Shown piece after piece: positions 41,795 to 49,934 of a stretch of DNA of 64,000 bases; the stretch's first letter is position 1; the number at the start of each line of letters is the position of its first letter. Origin of the DNA: Methanoculleus sp. UBA430 (GTDB lineage Archaea > Halobacteriota > Methanomicrobia > Methanomicrobiales > Methanoculleaceae); assembly GCF_002506585.1 (NCBI RefSeq), contig NZ_DAXW01000001.1:148874-212873 (forward strand). Direction: 5' to 3'. The notes beneath the pieces were generated by a model. The model made no database searches. It was not told the origin of the DNA and worked only from the letters and a program-made list of their open reading frames with translations. The position numbers and the translations under genes are program-made.

Positions 41795-42207
41795 GCCGTT
41801 GCAAGCCCCCGGAAGAACGCCCTGCACCACGCGAGGAACCCTGCGGCTCCTATGACTGCAAGGTAGACGGCCGGTGTGAGCGCATCCGCGACCGACCATG
41901 CCTCCCCTGCGATGGCCGCTTCGAGTGCCCCCGCTCCGGCCGCAAGGAGCGTGACTGCCCCGAATGCGACCGAGAGCAGGGTGCCCACGTTGACGAACCC
42001 GATCCCGTCATCGAGCCCCCGTGCGAGGTTCCGCACACCCGTCAGCAGAACGGCGCCGATAACGAGCAGGACGAATCCCCCAAAGAGGGAGGCCGGGACG
42101 AACGGGACGGCCGGACCGGTGAGGGCGGCGACGATCTGGAGCGTACCGAAGACAGCGTAGAGCGCCCCGAGCACCGCTCCGAATACTCCCTGTACCATAT
42201 TGTTCAT
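41791..42207 (-). CDS. Small membrane protein in the feo operon
   Basis: A 138-residue protein with four hydrophobic helices (about 8-28, 38-60, 75-97 and 108-130) separated by short loops. No Cys-rich or catalytic motif. The start is ATG at 42207 with GGAGGT 7 bases upstream, lying 1 base beyond the FeoB stop. It is placed between feoB and the FeoC-like gene with coupled reading frames, so it probably assists iron uptake, but I know no family for it. Confidence 0.65.
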   Translation of the reverse strand: MNNMVQGVFGAVLGALYAVFGTLQIVAALTGPAVPFVPASLFGGFVLLVIGAVLLTGVRNLARGLDDGIGFVNVGTLLSVAFGAVTLLAAGAGALEAAIAGEAWSVADALTPAVYLAVIGAAGFLAWCRAFFRGLATA

Positions 42208-42208
42208 G

Positions 42209-44206
42209 TTATGCACCTCCAATGAAGGACGGGGCGATCCGCCCGACGATCAGTGCCAGCAGCCAGGCGAGGACGAGGCCGTACGCCACCGAAAAGCCGG
42301 CCCATTTCCACGATCCCGTCTCTTTCCGGATGGTCGCGATCGTTGCGAGGCACGGCGTATAGAGCAGCACGAAGACCATCAGGGCGAGCGCTGTCGCCGC
42401 CGAGAGGCCGGGGTCGGCGAGGAACGCCGTCGAGAGGGCGTCTCCCTCCTCCCCGGCCCCGTAGAGCACGCCGAGCGATCCGACGACGACCTCTTTTGCC
42501 ACGAATCCGAAGAGCAGCGCGACCGCGATCTTCCAGTCAAACCCGAGCGGCGCGACGAGCGGCTCGAGCAGGTGGCCGAGAGCGCCCGCAAGGCTCGCGC
42601 TGCTTCCGTACTCGACGCCGAACGGGAACGATGCCAGGCACCAGAGAACGAGCGCCCCGGCAAGGATGATCGTCCCAGCTTTGCGGACATACATCACCCC
42701 TCTGCTCCACGTGTGGAGCAGGCTCGTCCCTGCTGTCGGGAGCCGGTAGGGCGGCATCTCCATGATGAAGGGGGACGATTCTCCCGGCAGGATCGTGTGC
42801 CGGAAGAGTTTTGCCGACCCGATGGCGGCGGCGATGCCGAGGACGTAGAGGAGGAAGACGACGACGCCCGCTGCCGCTCCGAAGAATGCGCCGGCAAAGA
42901 GGATGTATACCGGAAGCCTCGCACTGCAGGATATGAACGGGTTTACCAGGATCGTGATCAACCGGTCTCTCTCGCCCTCGATCGTCCGGGCCGCCATGAT
43001 CCCGGGGACGTTGCACCCGAACCCGATCAGCATCGGGATGAACGCCTTCCCCGGCAGCCCGATGGCGTACATGAGCCGGTCCATGATGAACGCGGCCCGC
43101 GCCAGGTAGCCGGTGTCCTCGAGGAACGAGAGGATCAGGAAGAGGATGAAGATGTTCGGGACGAAGACGAGGACGGACCCGACACCGCCGATGATCCCGT
43201 CGCCGACGAGCGATGCAAGCCATGCGGGCCCGATCGATCCGGCCACGGCCGCCGAAAGCCGGGCAAGCCCGGCCTCGATCAGGGCGACAAAGGGCGCTGC
43301 GACCGCAAACGTCAGCTCGAACGTCCCCCACATCAGGGCGAGGAAGATCGGGATGCCGAGGTACCGGTCCGTGACGACACGGTCGACCATCTCCGAGACG
43401 TTCATGCCCCGGGCACCGGCGGTGCGCACCTGCGGCAGGACGGCGGCGATCACGTCATAACGCCTGTCCGCCATCGCGGCCTCGCACTCGTCGGGGTCGA
43501 TTGTAGAGAGGAGGGCCTGCACCCGGGGAGAGACAGGGCTCTCCCGGACTTTAGCGAGGGCGTTCTCGTCCCCCTCGAGGAGCCTGGCCGCGAGCCAGCG
43601 GAGAGGATACCGTTCTGCAAGATCTTTATCGGCTTCGAGGACGCCGACCAGTGACGCGATCATCGCCTCCACATCGTTCCTGTACCCGACGGTGTGCTCG
43701 TGGTGCGGCGGCGTCTCCGCCTCCCGGACTGCAGCGTCGAGGAGGTCGTCGAGCCCCTCGCCCCGGATTCCGACCGTCCGCACGACGGGGATCGCAAGGA
43801 GGGCCGAGAGCCTCTCCCGGTCGATGGCGCATCCCCCGGCCTCGGCCGCATCGGCCATGTTCAGGGCGATGACGACCGGAACCCCGAGTTCGGCTATCTG
43901 GGTCGTCAGGTAGAGGTTCCGCTCGAGGTTCGTCGCGTCCACGACCTGGACGACGACGTCCGGCCTCTCCTCGAGGATATAGTCCCGCGCGACGACCTCG
44001 TCCGCGGAGCAGGCGGTCAGGCTGTAGGTTCCCGGGAGGTCGATCACCTCGATGGCATGGCCGCTCCGGTTGATCCGGCCGGTCTTCTTCTCGACCGTGA
44101 CGCCCGGCCAGTTCCCGACGTGCTGGCGGGACCCGGTGAGCGCGTTAAAAAGCGTCGTTTTGCCGACGTTGGGGTTGCCGGCGAGTGCAACCCGGATTCC
44201 GGTCAT
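42209..44206 (-). CDS. feoB: Ferrous iron transport protein B
   Basis: A 665-residue Fe(II) transporter. The N-terminal G-protein domain has GNPNVGKTTLFNALTGSRQHVGNWPGVTVEKKTG (G1 and G2), DLPGTYSL (G3) and ALNMAD (G4). A GDI-like helical region follows. The membrane part has two inverted Gate motifs: GFGCNVPGIMAARTI and the later YTPCLATIATIRKETGSWKW with its Cys, which lines the ion path. The ATG at 44206 overlaps the FeoA stop (ATGA). Expression is expected to rise when iron is scarce. Confidence 0.97.
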   Translation of the reverse strand: MTGIRVALAGNPNVGKTTLFNALTGSRQHVGNWPGVTVEKKTGRINRSGHAIEVIDLPGTYSLTACSADEVVARDYILEERPDVVVQVVDATNLERNLYLTTQIAELGVPVVIALNMADAAEAGGCAIDRERLSALLAIPVVRTVGIRGEGLDDLLDAAVREAETPPHHEHTVGYRNDVEAMIASLVGVLEADKDLAERYPLRWLAARLLEGDENALAKVRESPVSPRVQALLSTIDPDECEAAMADRRYDVIAAVLPQVRTAGARGMNVSEMVDRVVTDRYLGIPIFLALMWGTFELTFAVAAPFVALIEAGLARLSAAVAGSIGPAWLASLVGDGIIGGVGSVLVFVPNIFILFLILSFLEDTGYLARAAFIMDRLMYAIGLPGKAFIPMLIGFGCNVPGIMAARTIEGERDRLITILVNPFISCSARLPVYILFAGAFFGAAAGVVVFLLYVLGIAAAIGSAKLFRHTILPGESSPFIMEMPPYRLPTAGTSLLHTWSRGVMYVRKAGTIILAGALVLWCLASFPFGVEYGSSASLAGALGHLLEPLVAPLGFDWKIAVALLFGFVAKEVVVGSLGVLYGAGEEGDALSTAFLADPGLSAATALALMVFVLLYTPCLATIATIRKETGSWKWAGFSVAYGLVLAWLLALIVGRIAPSFIGGA

Positions 44207-44439
44207 GCAGCCTCCTTCACCAGGATCTTCATCGCTATCCCCCGCGAGAGGGCGTACCGGGCGTCGCCGACCGAGACGATGAGCGAGCCCCGGTCGGCGC
44301 ACTGCACCCGCACCCGTGCGTCGGGGCAGAGCCCCAGCCCGGCGAGGCGGAGCCGCATCCCCTTGCCGGCCCTGACGTCGGCGATCGTCGCCTCGGTCCC
44401 GGCAGCGAGGAGGGCGAGCGGGCAGACGGCTCCCATCAT
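44203..44439 (-). CDS. feoA: FeoA protein 2 (SH3-like)
   Basis: A 78-residue SH3-fold protein: MMGAVCPLALLAAGTEATIA, then RLRLAGLGLCPDARVRVQ and ALSRGIAMKILV, the standard FeoA core. It likely binds FeoB and modulates iron transport. It is coupled at both ends: its ATG overlaps the first FeoA stop, and its TGA overlaps the FeoB start. Confidence 0.9.
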   Translation of the reverse strand: MMGAVCPLALLAAGTEATIADVRAGKGMRLRLAGLGLCPDARVRVQCADRGSLIVSVGDARYALSRGIAMKILVKEAA

Positions 44440-44708
44440 TCCTCCTCCGGGACGACCTCGATCTGGCCCGCCTCGGCACGCCGCAGCGAGAGGGCGTATC
44501 CTTTCACCCGGTACTCGACGGGATCGCCGAGCGGTGCGGCCCTGACGGCCTCCACATCCGCCCCGGGCACCATGCCCATGGCGAGCAGCCGTTTCCGGAG
44601 CGCCCCGGAAGCGCGGATGCCGACGATGCGGCACCGGCAGGCAGGGCCGATACAATCGAGGGTGGTTACCGCTCCACGTAGCGGGGCGTTTTGATCCGAT
44701 GGTTCCAT
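44436..44708 (-). CDS. feoA: FeoA protein 1 (SH3-like)
   Basis: A 90-residue FeoA paralogue: CIGPACRCRIVGIRASGALRK (Cys-containing N-terminus), then LLAMGMVPGADVEAVRAAPLGDP and VEYRVKGYALSLRRAEA. It is the first gene of the feo operon. The N-terminal CxxxxxCxC is unusual for FeoA and may bind metal. The ATG at 44708 is chosen because upstream codons read through the promoter. The promoter side carries a half-match to the dtxR operator at 44785-44797. Confidence 0.88.
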   Translation of the reverse strand: MEPSDQNAPLRGAVTTLDCIGPACRCRIVGIRASGALRKRLLAMGMVPGADVEAVRAAPLGDPVEYRVKGYALSLRRAEAGQIEVVPEEE

Positions 44709-44784
44709 GGATCCTGCTCTCTTGTTTGGTCGGGATAATCTCGCGCCGAAATTGTTTCGGTGCCGGCACAATTCCCCGAAAGAT

Positions 44785-44797
44785 GTTAGGAAAACCT
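44785..44797. promoter_or_regulatory. Imperfect DtxR-type box upstream of feoA
   Basis: GTTAGGAAAACCT has a TAGG/CCT dyad spaced by AAAA, like the GTTAGG-ACAC-CCTAAC box before dtxR 43 bases away. It lies 77-89 bases before the feoA ATG. The right half is degraded. A possible TATA (GATATTCGG on the minus strand, about 44808-44816) would put the start site within it. Confidence 0.4.
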
Positions 44798-44839
44798 GGA
44801 AAAAACCGAATATCGCCGCTGCCGGCGGGGCCTGTCAGA

Positions 44840-44863
44840 GTTAGGACACCCTAACAATTATAT
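44840..44863 (+). promoter_or_regulatory. DtxR-type operator and TATA box of dtxR
   Basis: GTTAGGACACCCTAAC at 44840-44855 is a dyad of six-base arms around ACAC, resembling known DtxR/IdeR/MntR boxes with TTAGG-CCTAA arms. ATTATAT follows directly at 44857-44863 as TATA box, so a bound repressor would cover the BRE. The dtxR GTG start is 28 bases further on. Autoregulation is likely. Confidence 0.65.
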
Positions 44864-44890
44864 GCCCCGGCATCAGACAATCATGATACT

Positions 44891-45445
44891 GTGCGGAACC
44901 TGAGCAGGAAGGCAGAAGACTACCTCGAAGCGATCCTCAACGTATCTCTCGAGAAAGGCTACGCAAAGACAAGAGACATCGCCGCGGAGCTCTCGGTCCG
45001 GCCCCCGACGGTCGTCGAGATGGTCAGGAAGCTCGATGCGATGGGTCTGGTCACGCACCGCCGGTACGAGGGGGTGGTCCTGACGTCCGAAGGCCGGAGC
45101 ATTGCCGGGGTCATCAAGTACCGGCACGAGACGCTCCGGGCCTTCCTCACGCTCATCCGGGTGCCGGAGGAGGTTGCTTCACGGGATGCCTGTATCATGG
45201 AGCACGAACTTTCCCCGGAGACGATCGAACAGATCCGCCATTTTGTCGAGTTCATCGGCACCGATCCGGGCAGTGCGGATCTTCTGCGCCGGTTTGAAGG
45301 GTTTTGCAGGTCAAAGCGGGAGCCGACGCACCGGGAGCATTGTGGCCGGGAAACCCTGTGGTATCAGGCGGGGGCGGTTGAAGGAGTACGACCCTCCGCG
45401 GCGCCTCCGGGCCGGCCGGCGGCGAGAGACCGTTCTCTCCAGTGA
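44891..45445 (+). CDS. DtxR/IdeR-family metal-dependent repressor
   Basis: A 184-residue regulator. The N-terminal winged helix is YLEAILNVSLEKGYAKTRDI then AAELSVRPPTVVEMVRKLDA. The dimerisation part contains CIMEHELSPE, the CxxEH ligand set of iron-sensing DtxR/IdeR proteins; Mn-sensing MntR usually has a different residue at the Cys position. The C-terminal 35 residues are Arg/Pro-rich and add a Cys; no SH3 domain is present. The start is GTG at 44891. It is divergent from feoAABC and has a DtxR box in its own promoter, so it should repress iron uptake when Fe(II) is plentiful. Confidence 0.88.
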   Translation: MRNLSRKAEDYLEAILNVSLEKGYAKTRDIAAELSVRPPTVVEMVRKLDAMGLVTHRRYEGVVLTSEGRSIAGVIKYRHETLRAFLTLIRVPEEVASRDACIMEHELSPETIEQIRHFVEFIGTDPGSADLLRRFEGFCRSKREPTHREHCGRETLWYQAGAVEGVRPSAAPPGRPAARDRSLQ

Positions 45446-45479
45446 GGCCGGAGCAGTGCCGGAGCACACCCCCGGCCGG

Positions 45480-45827
45480 TCAGGGTGCGCATCCGTCAGC
45501 GCTATCGTAGTGCTGCAGGATCGAGAGGGCGGCGTCCCGGCCGAGCCGGTTATCGACGAAGGTGAGGAAGACCTCGATGTAGTCGGGAGGAACGCAGCCG
45601 AGACTCTCGCTCCCGTCCAGTATCAGTCCCACAAGGTAGCGGAGGTCGTCATCGTCGAGCCGTTCCAGGCGGGCGAAGAAGTCCCGGGCGTCCGTCGAGT
45701 AATGGTTCGCAAGCGGTGGGAGGATGGACCGGTACGGCCCTCCTGAACCCGAACACATTAGTTCCGTGCATTCGGGAGCGGCCTTCTTCAGGACTGTCGC
45801 GTCTCGTTCAGATAGGGTTCGCGCCAT
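45480..45827 (-). CDS. Hypothetical soluble protein, divergent from nadA
   Basis: A 115-residue acidic protein with three Cys (CTELMC near residue 20 and GCVPPDY near 77, one more at the end). The segment DDDDLRYLVGLILDGSESLG and the following helix resemble a small helical domain. No family recognised. The start is ATG at 45827; a longer frame to 45902 would run through an ACAATTGT palindrome. It shares the 113-base divergent region with nadA, so both may be under the same control. Confidence 0.6.
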   Translation of the reverse strand: MARTLSERDATVLKKAAPECTELMCSGSGGPYRSILPPLANHYSTDARDFFARLERLDDDDLRYLVGLILDGSESLGCVPPDYIEVFLTFVDNRLGRDAALSILQHYDSADGCAP

Positions 45828-45868
45828 AAGACCGTCTCCGTGGGAGCCCGGGGCGGGGCCGTGCCACA

Positions 45869-45884
45869 CTTCACAATTGTTAAG
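45869..45884. promoter_or_regulatory. ACAATTGT-type palindrome before nadA
   Basis: CTTCACAATTGTTAAG, palindromic over 16 bases with one mismatched pair (C/T arms), in the gap between nadA and the divergent small gene. It lies 42 bases from the ATG of the minus-strand gene and about 56-70 bases from the start region of nadA. No clear TATA box is visible on either side. Confidence 0.65.
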
Positions 45885-45940
45885 GGTACAAAGGGATAAC
45901 ACTTGTTCATCAGGCTCACATCGTTGACCAGAGAGGTTGT

Positions 45941-46870
45941 GATACCATCCTGTCCACCAGTCCCGATCAGACCTTCGCCGAACGGATAGTCGAGCTGAAA
46001 GAGGAGAAGAGCGCCGTCATTCTCGCCCACAACTACCAGATCCCCGAGGTGCAGGAGGTCGCCGACCTCGTCGGGGACTCGCTCGAACTCGCACGGGCGG
46101 CGGCGACGATCGATGCCGACGTCATCGTATTCTGCGGCGTCGACTTCATGGCCGAGACGGCGGCGATACTCTCGCCGGAGAAGACGGTCGTCCTGCCCGC
46201 GGCCGATGCCTGCTGCCCGATGGCGGAGATGGTCACCGCCGGCGAGGTCCGGGTGCTCCGCGAGCGGTTCCCGGAGGCCGCTGTCGTCGCCTACGTCAAC
46301 ACCTCAGCCGCGGTCAAAGCGGAGAGCGATATCTGCTGCACCTCCGCAAACGCCGTCGCCGTCGTCGAGTCGCTGGACGCGGAGCAGGTTATCTTCCTCC
46401 CCGACCGGAACCTCGGCCGCTACGTCGCCCGGTTCACGAAGAAGGAGATCCTTCCCTGGGAGGGCTACTGCATTGTCCACGACCGGATGACGGCCGACGA
46501 GGTGACAGTCGCCCGCCGCGCCCACCCGAACGCCGAGGTGCTCGTCCACCCCGAGTGCCGGCCCGAGGTGATCGACCTCGCCGATCACGTCTTCTCGACC
46601 TCGGGGATGGTGCGGCACGCCTGCTCAAGCCCTGGCCGGGAATTCGTCATCGGCACCGAGGTCGGGATCCTTCACCAGCTCGAAAAGAAGTGCCCGGAAA
46701 AGGTCTTCTACCCCCTCTCAAACCGGGCAGTCTGCGTCAACATGAAGAAGACCGATCTCGCGAAGGTGCTCGCGGCCCTCGAACAGTGCGAACCACGGGT
46801 GACGGTTCCGGAGGATACCGCCGCCCGGGCGCGGACGGCGATCCAGCGGATGCTGGACCTCCCCCGGTAG
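45941..46870 (+). CDS. nadA: Quinolinate synthase NadA, start codon unclear
   Basis: A quinolinate synthase of about 309 residues, a [4Fe-4S] enzyme that condenses iminoaspartate with dihydroxyacetone phosphate for NAD. Essential motifs are AVILAHNYQIPEVQEVADL (substrate His and Tyr), DACCPMAEM, DICCTSANAV and CSSPGREFVIGTEVG (cluster Cys region). The homologous frame is open back to TAA at 45881 but has no ATG, GTG or TTG before 46049, and starting there would remove the AHNYQ motif. A GTG at 45939, after GAGAGGT, would give MDTILS if one G were added at 45941. Either a one-base deletion, a sequencing error, or a rare start (ATC 45947 or CTG 45950) applies. Confidence 0.85.
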   Translation, partial: DTILSTSPDQTFAERIVELKEEKSAVILAHNYQIPEVQEVADLVGDSLELARAAATIDADVIVFCGVDFMAETAAILSPEKTVVLPAADACCPMAEMVTAGEVRVLRERFPEAAVVAYVNTSAAVKAESDICCTSANAVAVVESLDAEQVIFLPDRNLGRYVARFTKKEILPWEGYCIVHDRMTADEVTVARRAHPNAEVLVHPECRPEVIDLADHVFSTSGMVRHACSSPGREFVIGTEVGILHQLEKKCPEKVFYPLSNRAVCVNMKKTDLAKVLAALEQCEPRVTVPEDTAARARTAIQRMLDLPR

Positions 46871-46878
46871 ACCCGACT

Positions 46879-47832
46879 TCAGAATTCCCTGAGAACGTCC
46901 CTCTGGCCGAAGAACCGGTCCCAGTCCCAGGGCTCGTCGAAGATCCGGATCTCGACGTCCCGGACGCCGCTCACGCCGAGCACCCGCTGCCTGACCCGGT
47001 CGGTAAGGTAGTCGACGAGCGGGCAGGTGGCAGTGGTCAGGACCATCTCCACGAGCACCGAGGAGTCCTGGACGGTGATCCCCTTGATCAGGCCGAGGTC
47101 GACGACATCGATCCCGACCTCCGGGTCGATCACCTCTTTTAGCGCCGCCCGAATACTCTCCTCGAGCACGATCTCCTCTTGCCGCTTCCCGGCAACAAAC
47201 CCCGACCGCTCCACCGCCCGGAGCCGCTCCTCGATCCGGTTCTGCCGGTCAAGCATGCGGCTGACCACCCGGAGCATCGGGTCGGGGAGGTCGCCGCGGT
47301 CGAGCCGCTCCTGGCCCTTCCGGCACTTCGGGCCGGCGAGCCTGCCCGGGACCCCGACGACCGTCGCACCGGGAGGGACGGGGTGGACGACGACCGACCC
47401 CGCACCGACCTTTGCCCCGCGGCCGACGGTGATGGGGCCGAGAACGCTCGCCCCCGATCCGATGATGACGCCGTCCTCGATCGTCGGGTGCCGTTTTGTC
47501 TGTTCAAGCGCCGTGCCGCCGAGCACCACGCCCATGTAGATCAGGACGTCGTCGCCGACCTCCGCCGTCTCCCCGATGACGACGCCCGACCCGTGGTCGA
47601 TGAAGACCCGGCGCCCGATCTTCGCACCGGGATGGATCTCGATCCCGGTCAGCGCCCGCGAGATATGAGAGACCAGGCGGGCCGGGAAGTAGAGCCGGCG
47701 GCGGTAGAAGGCATGCGCTATCCGGTGCGCCCAGAGCGCGTGGAGGCCCGGGTAGCAGCAGATCACCTCGAGCGTCGACCGGGCCGCCGGGTCTTTGTCA
47801 AAGACTGTCTGGATGTCCTCTCTGATGCTCAC
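46879..47832 (-). CDS. cysE: Serine O-acetyltransferase CysE fused to a MIP18/SufT-like domain
   Basis: A 317-residue fusion. Residues 1-175 are CysE, which acetylates serine for cysteine synthesis: SIREDIQTVFDKDPAARSTL, the helical IAHAFYRRRLYFPARLVSH, and left-handed beta-helix repeats from GIEIHPGAKIGRRVFIDHGS to VVGVPGRL. A charged helical linker (180-215) leads to a MIP18-family domain (about 220-305) with VIDPEVGIDVVDLGLIKGI and TTATCPLVDYLTDRV, as found in SufT/MIP18 Fe-S assembly factors. CysE normally ends near residue 200-270, so the extra domain is unusual. It is the last gene of the tRNA-Cys/cysteine operon. Confidence 0.9.
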   Translation of the reverse strand: MSIREDIQTVFDKDPAARSTLEVICCYPGLHALWAHRIAHAFYRRRLYFPARLVSHISRALTGIEIHPGAKIGRRVFIDHGSGVVIGETAEVGDDVLIYMGVVLGGTALEQTKRHPTIEDGVIIGSGASVLGPITVGRGAKVGAGSVVVHPVPPGATVVGVPGRLAGPKCRKGQERLDRGDLPDPMLRVVSRMLDRQNRIEERLRAVERSGFVAGKRQEEIVLEESIRAALKEVIDPEVGIDVVDLGLIKGITVQDSSVLVEMVLTTATCPLVDYLTDRVRQRVLGVSGVRDVEIRIFDEPWDWDRFFGQRDVLREF

Positions 47833-47849
47833 CGCGTCCCGCCCCCGTT

Positions 47850-48779
47850 TCAGGCTTCAAAGAGGTCCGTCGAGAGGTATCGCTCGCCGGTGTCCGGGAG
47901 GATGACGACGATCACCTTTCCCTCGAACTCCGGCCGGCGGGCGACCTCGCGGGCCGCGTGGACCGCCGCACCCGACGAGATGCCGGCGAGGATCCCTTCT
48001 TCTGCGGCGAGCAGGCGTGCCATCGCAAATGCGTCCGCGGAGGTGACCCGGATGACCTCGTCGACGAGATCGGTCCGCAGGACTCGTGGCACGAACCCGG
48101 CCCCGATCCCCTGGATCCGGTGCGGGCCGGCCGTTCCGCCGGAGATGACCGGAGATTCGGCAGGCTCGACGGCGATTGCACGGAAGGAGGGCCTCCGTGC
48201 CTTGATGGCCTCGGCAACCCCGGTGATCGTCCCGCCCGTCCCGACGCCGGCAACGACAGCATCCACGGTCCCGTCGGTGTCCCGCCAGATCTCTTCAGCG
48301 GTTGTTCGGCGGTGGACGGCGGGGTTCTCCGGGTTCTCGAACTGCTGGGGAATGAAATAGACGTTCGGGTTCTCGGCAGCTATCGCGGCTGCACGGTCGA
48401 CTGCTCCCTTCATCCCTTCGGCCCCGGGCGTGAGGACCACCTCGGCGCCCAGCGCCGCGAGGAGTTTGCGCCGCTCCATGCTCATCGTCTCGGGCATCGT
48501 CAGCACGAGCCGGCAGCCGCGGGCGGCGCAGACGAGCGCGAGCGCGATCCCGGTGTTGCCGCTCGTCGCCTCGACGATTGTCGTCCCTTCCCGGATCTTG
48601 CCGGCCCGCTCGGCCTCGTCGATCATCGCAACCCCGATCCGGTCTTTCACGCTCCCCATCGGGTTGAACGACTCCACCTTGGCGAGGACCGTCGCCCGGG
48701 AGCCTTCCGTCACGCGGTTCAGCCGGACGAGCGGAGTGTTTCCGATCGTCCAGGTGATATCACGATATATTCGTCCCAT
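47850..48779 (-). CDS. cysK: Cysteine synthase (O-acetylserine sulfhydrylase)
   Basis: A 309-residue PLP enzyme that joins O-acetylserine and sulfide to give cysteine. Motifs are WTIGNTPLVRLNRV, the PLP lysine in FNPMGSVKDRIGVAMIDEAE, EATSGNTGIALALVCAARG, GVGTGGTITGVAEAIK and EEGILAGISSGAAV. GGAGG lies 8 bases before the ATG. It sits 18 bases after thiI and 17 bases before the CysE fusion, so both enzymes of the free-cysteine pathway are produced together and may form a cysteine synthase complex. Confidence 0.95.
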   Translation of the reverse strand: MGRIYRDITWTIGNTPLVRLNRVTEGSRATVLAKVESFNPMGSVKDRIGVAMIDEAERAGKIREGTTIVEATSGNTGIALALVCAARGCRLVLTMPETMSMERRKLLAALGAEVVLTPGAEGMKGAVDRAAAIAAENPNVYFIPQQFENPENPAVHRRTTAEEIWRDTDGTVDAVVAGVGTGGTITGVAEAIKARRPSFRAIAVEPAESPVISGGTAGPHRIQGIGAGFVPRVLRTDLVDEVIRVTSADAFAMARLLAAEEGILAGISSGAAVHAAREVARRPEFEGKVIVVILPDTGERYLSTDLFEA

Positions 48780-48797
48780 GGTATCAGCCTCCTTCGG

Positions 48798-49934
48798 TCA
48801 TTCACATACTTGAATTGGCAGCATTCCCACATCTCCGGCATCCCTTACCGCCTCTTCGAGCGCACGGACCGTCTCGACCGCAGCGGCGGTGGAGGGGCGT
48901 GCCGGGACCGCTCCGCACCCGCCGGCGGGGGCGATCGAGGCGTCGAACGTCCCGATATCGCGGGCGAGCCGGACGACGTCTTCCTTGTCGAACGCGATCA
49001 GCGGCCGATAGACCGGGATCGCCGCCGCATCGGTGAGCACCGCCAGGTTATCCAGGGTCTGTGACGCGACCTGGCCCATCGACTCGCCGGTGACGAACCC
49101 CTTCGCCCCTACCTGCCGGGCGACTTCGGCGGCGATCCGGTACATACGCCGCTTGCAGAGGAGGCAGGTGTAGCGCTCCTCGCCCCGCTCTTCAAGCATC
49201 CGCCGCGCCCGGGCGAGGTACCCGTCACGGACGACCAGAAGTTCGATATCCGGCTGATATCGGCGGAGAGCCTCGACCGTGGCCTTCGCCCGGGCAAAGT
49301 TCGTCTCGTTGAGGTAGCCCTCGAGCCCGACATAGAGCGGGACGATCCGGCACCCACGCTTCATCATCAGGTAGGCCGCGACCGGGGAGTCGATCCCGCC
49401 GGAGACGAGCGCGACGAGCGTTCCCTCGACGCCGGGGGGGATGCCGCCGGCGGCAGGGATCTTCCGGTCGAAGAGGTAGCAGGTCCCGTCCCGGACCTCG
49501 ATGAAGATCTCCCGTTCGGGATGATCGAGATCCACGCGGATGTGCGGGTACTCTGACCGGATCAGGTCCCCGAGCCGTTCGGCAAGATCCCGGGAGGTGA
49601 AGGGGTGCTTCCCGATGCGCCGGATCCGGAGGGCGAAGGTCGCGGCATCCCCGATGCCGTGGCCTTCACAGAACGTGAGGAGGCCCGCCGGCAGATCGTC
49701 GAGCGGCACGACGTCGCAGAGCGAGAACGAGACGATTCCGAAGATCTTCCGGAGCACCTCCGGGTCGACGTCCCCGGCAAGCCAGATCCTCCCGCGCTCC
49801 CGCCGGGCTTTTACACCCGGGAGCGCCCGTTCGATCCCGCGGACGAGGGCCCTCTCCCACTCCCGGCGGACGGGCTCCGATTTGAGGAAGACCTCGGAGT
49901 AACGCACCAGCCAGACGCGGTCCGGTTCGGTCAC
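48798..49934 (-). CDS. thiI: tRNA 4-thiouridine synthase ThiI (without rhodanese domain)
   Basis: A 378-residue enzyme thiolating U8 of tRNA. The N-terminal ferredoxin-like and THUMP domains (about 1-165) include RRIGKHPFTSRDLAERLGDLI. The PP-loop is ALVSGGIDSPVAAYLMMKRG near 180. A CxxC lies in RYTCLLCKRRMYRIA and a third Cys in PAGGCGAVPA. Methanogen ThiI is known to use three Cys as Fe-S ligands and to take sulfide directly, lacking the bacterial rhodanese domain; this protein fits. Its ATG overlaps the DUF1894 stop by 4 bp. Confidence 0.93.
   Translation of the reverse strand: MTEPDRVWLVRYSEVFLKSEPVRREWERALVRGIERALPGVKARRERGRIWLAGDVDPEVLRKIFGIVSFSLCDVVPLDDLPAGLLTFCEGHGIGDAATFALRIRRIGKHPFTSRDLAERLGDLIRSEYPHIRVDLDHPEREIFIEVRDGTCYLFDRKIPAAGGIPPGVEGTLVALVSGGIDSPVAAYLMMKRGCRIVPLYVGLEGYLNETNFARAKATVEALRRYQPDIELLVVRDGYLARARRMLEERGEERYTCLLCKRRMYRIAAEVARQVGAKGFVTGESMGQVASQTLDNLAVLTDAAAIPVYRPLIAFDKEDVVRLARDIGTFDASIAPAGGCGAVPARPSTAAAVETVRALEEAVRDAGDVGMLPIQVCE

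Noticed and set aside
44740..44772. AATTGT/ACAATT sequences near feoA as a sixth Fe-S operator
   Set aside because: They do not form the ACAATTGT palindrome; the arms are separate and only look similar because of AT-rich bases.
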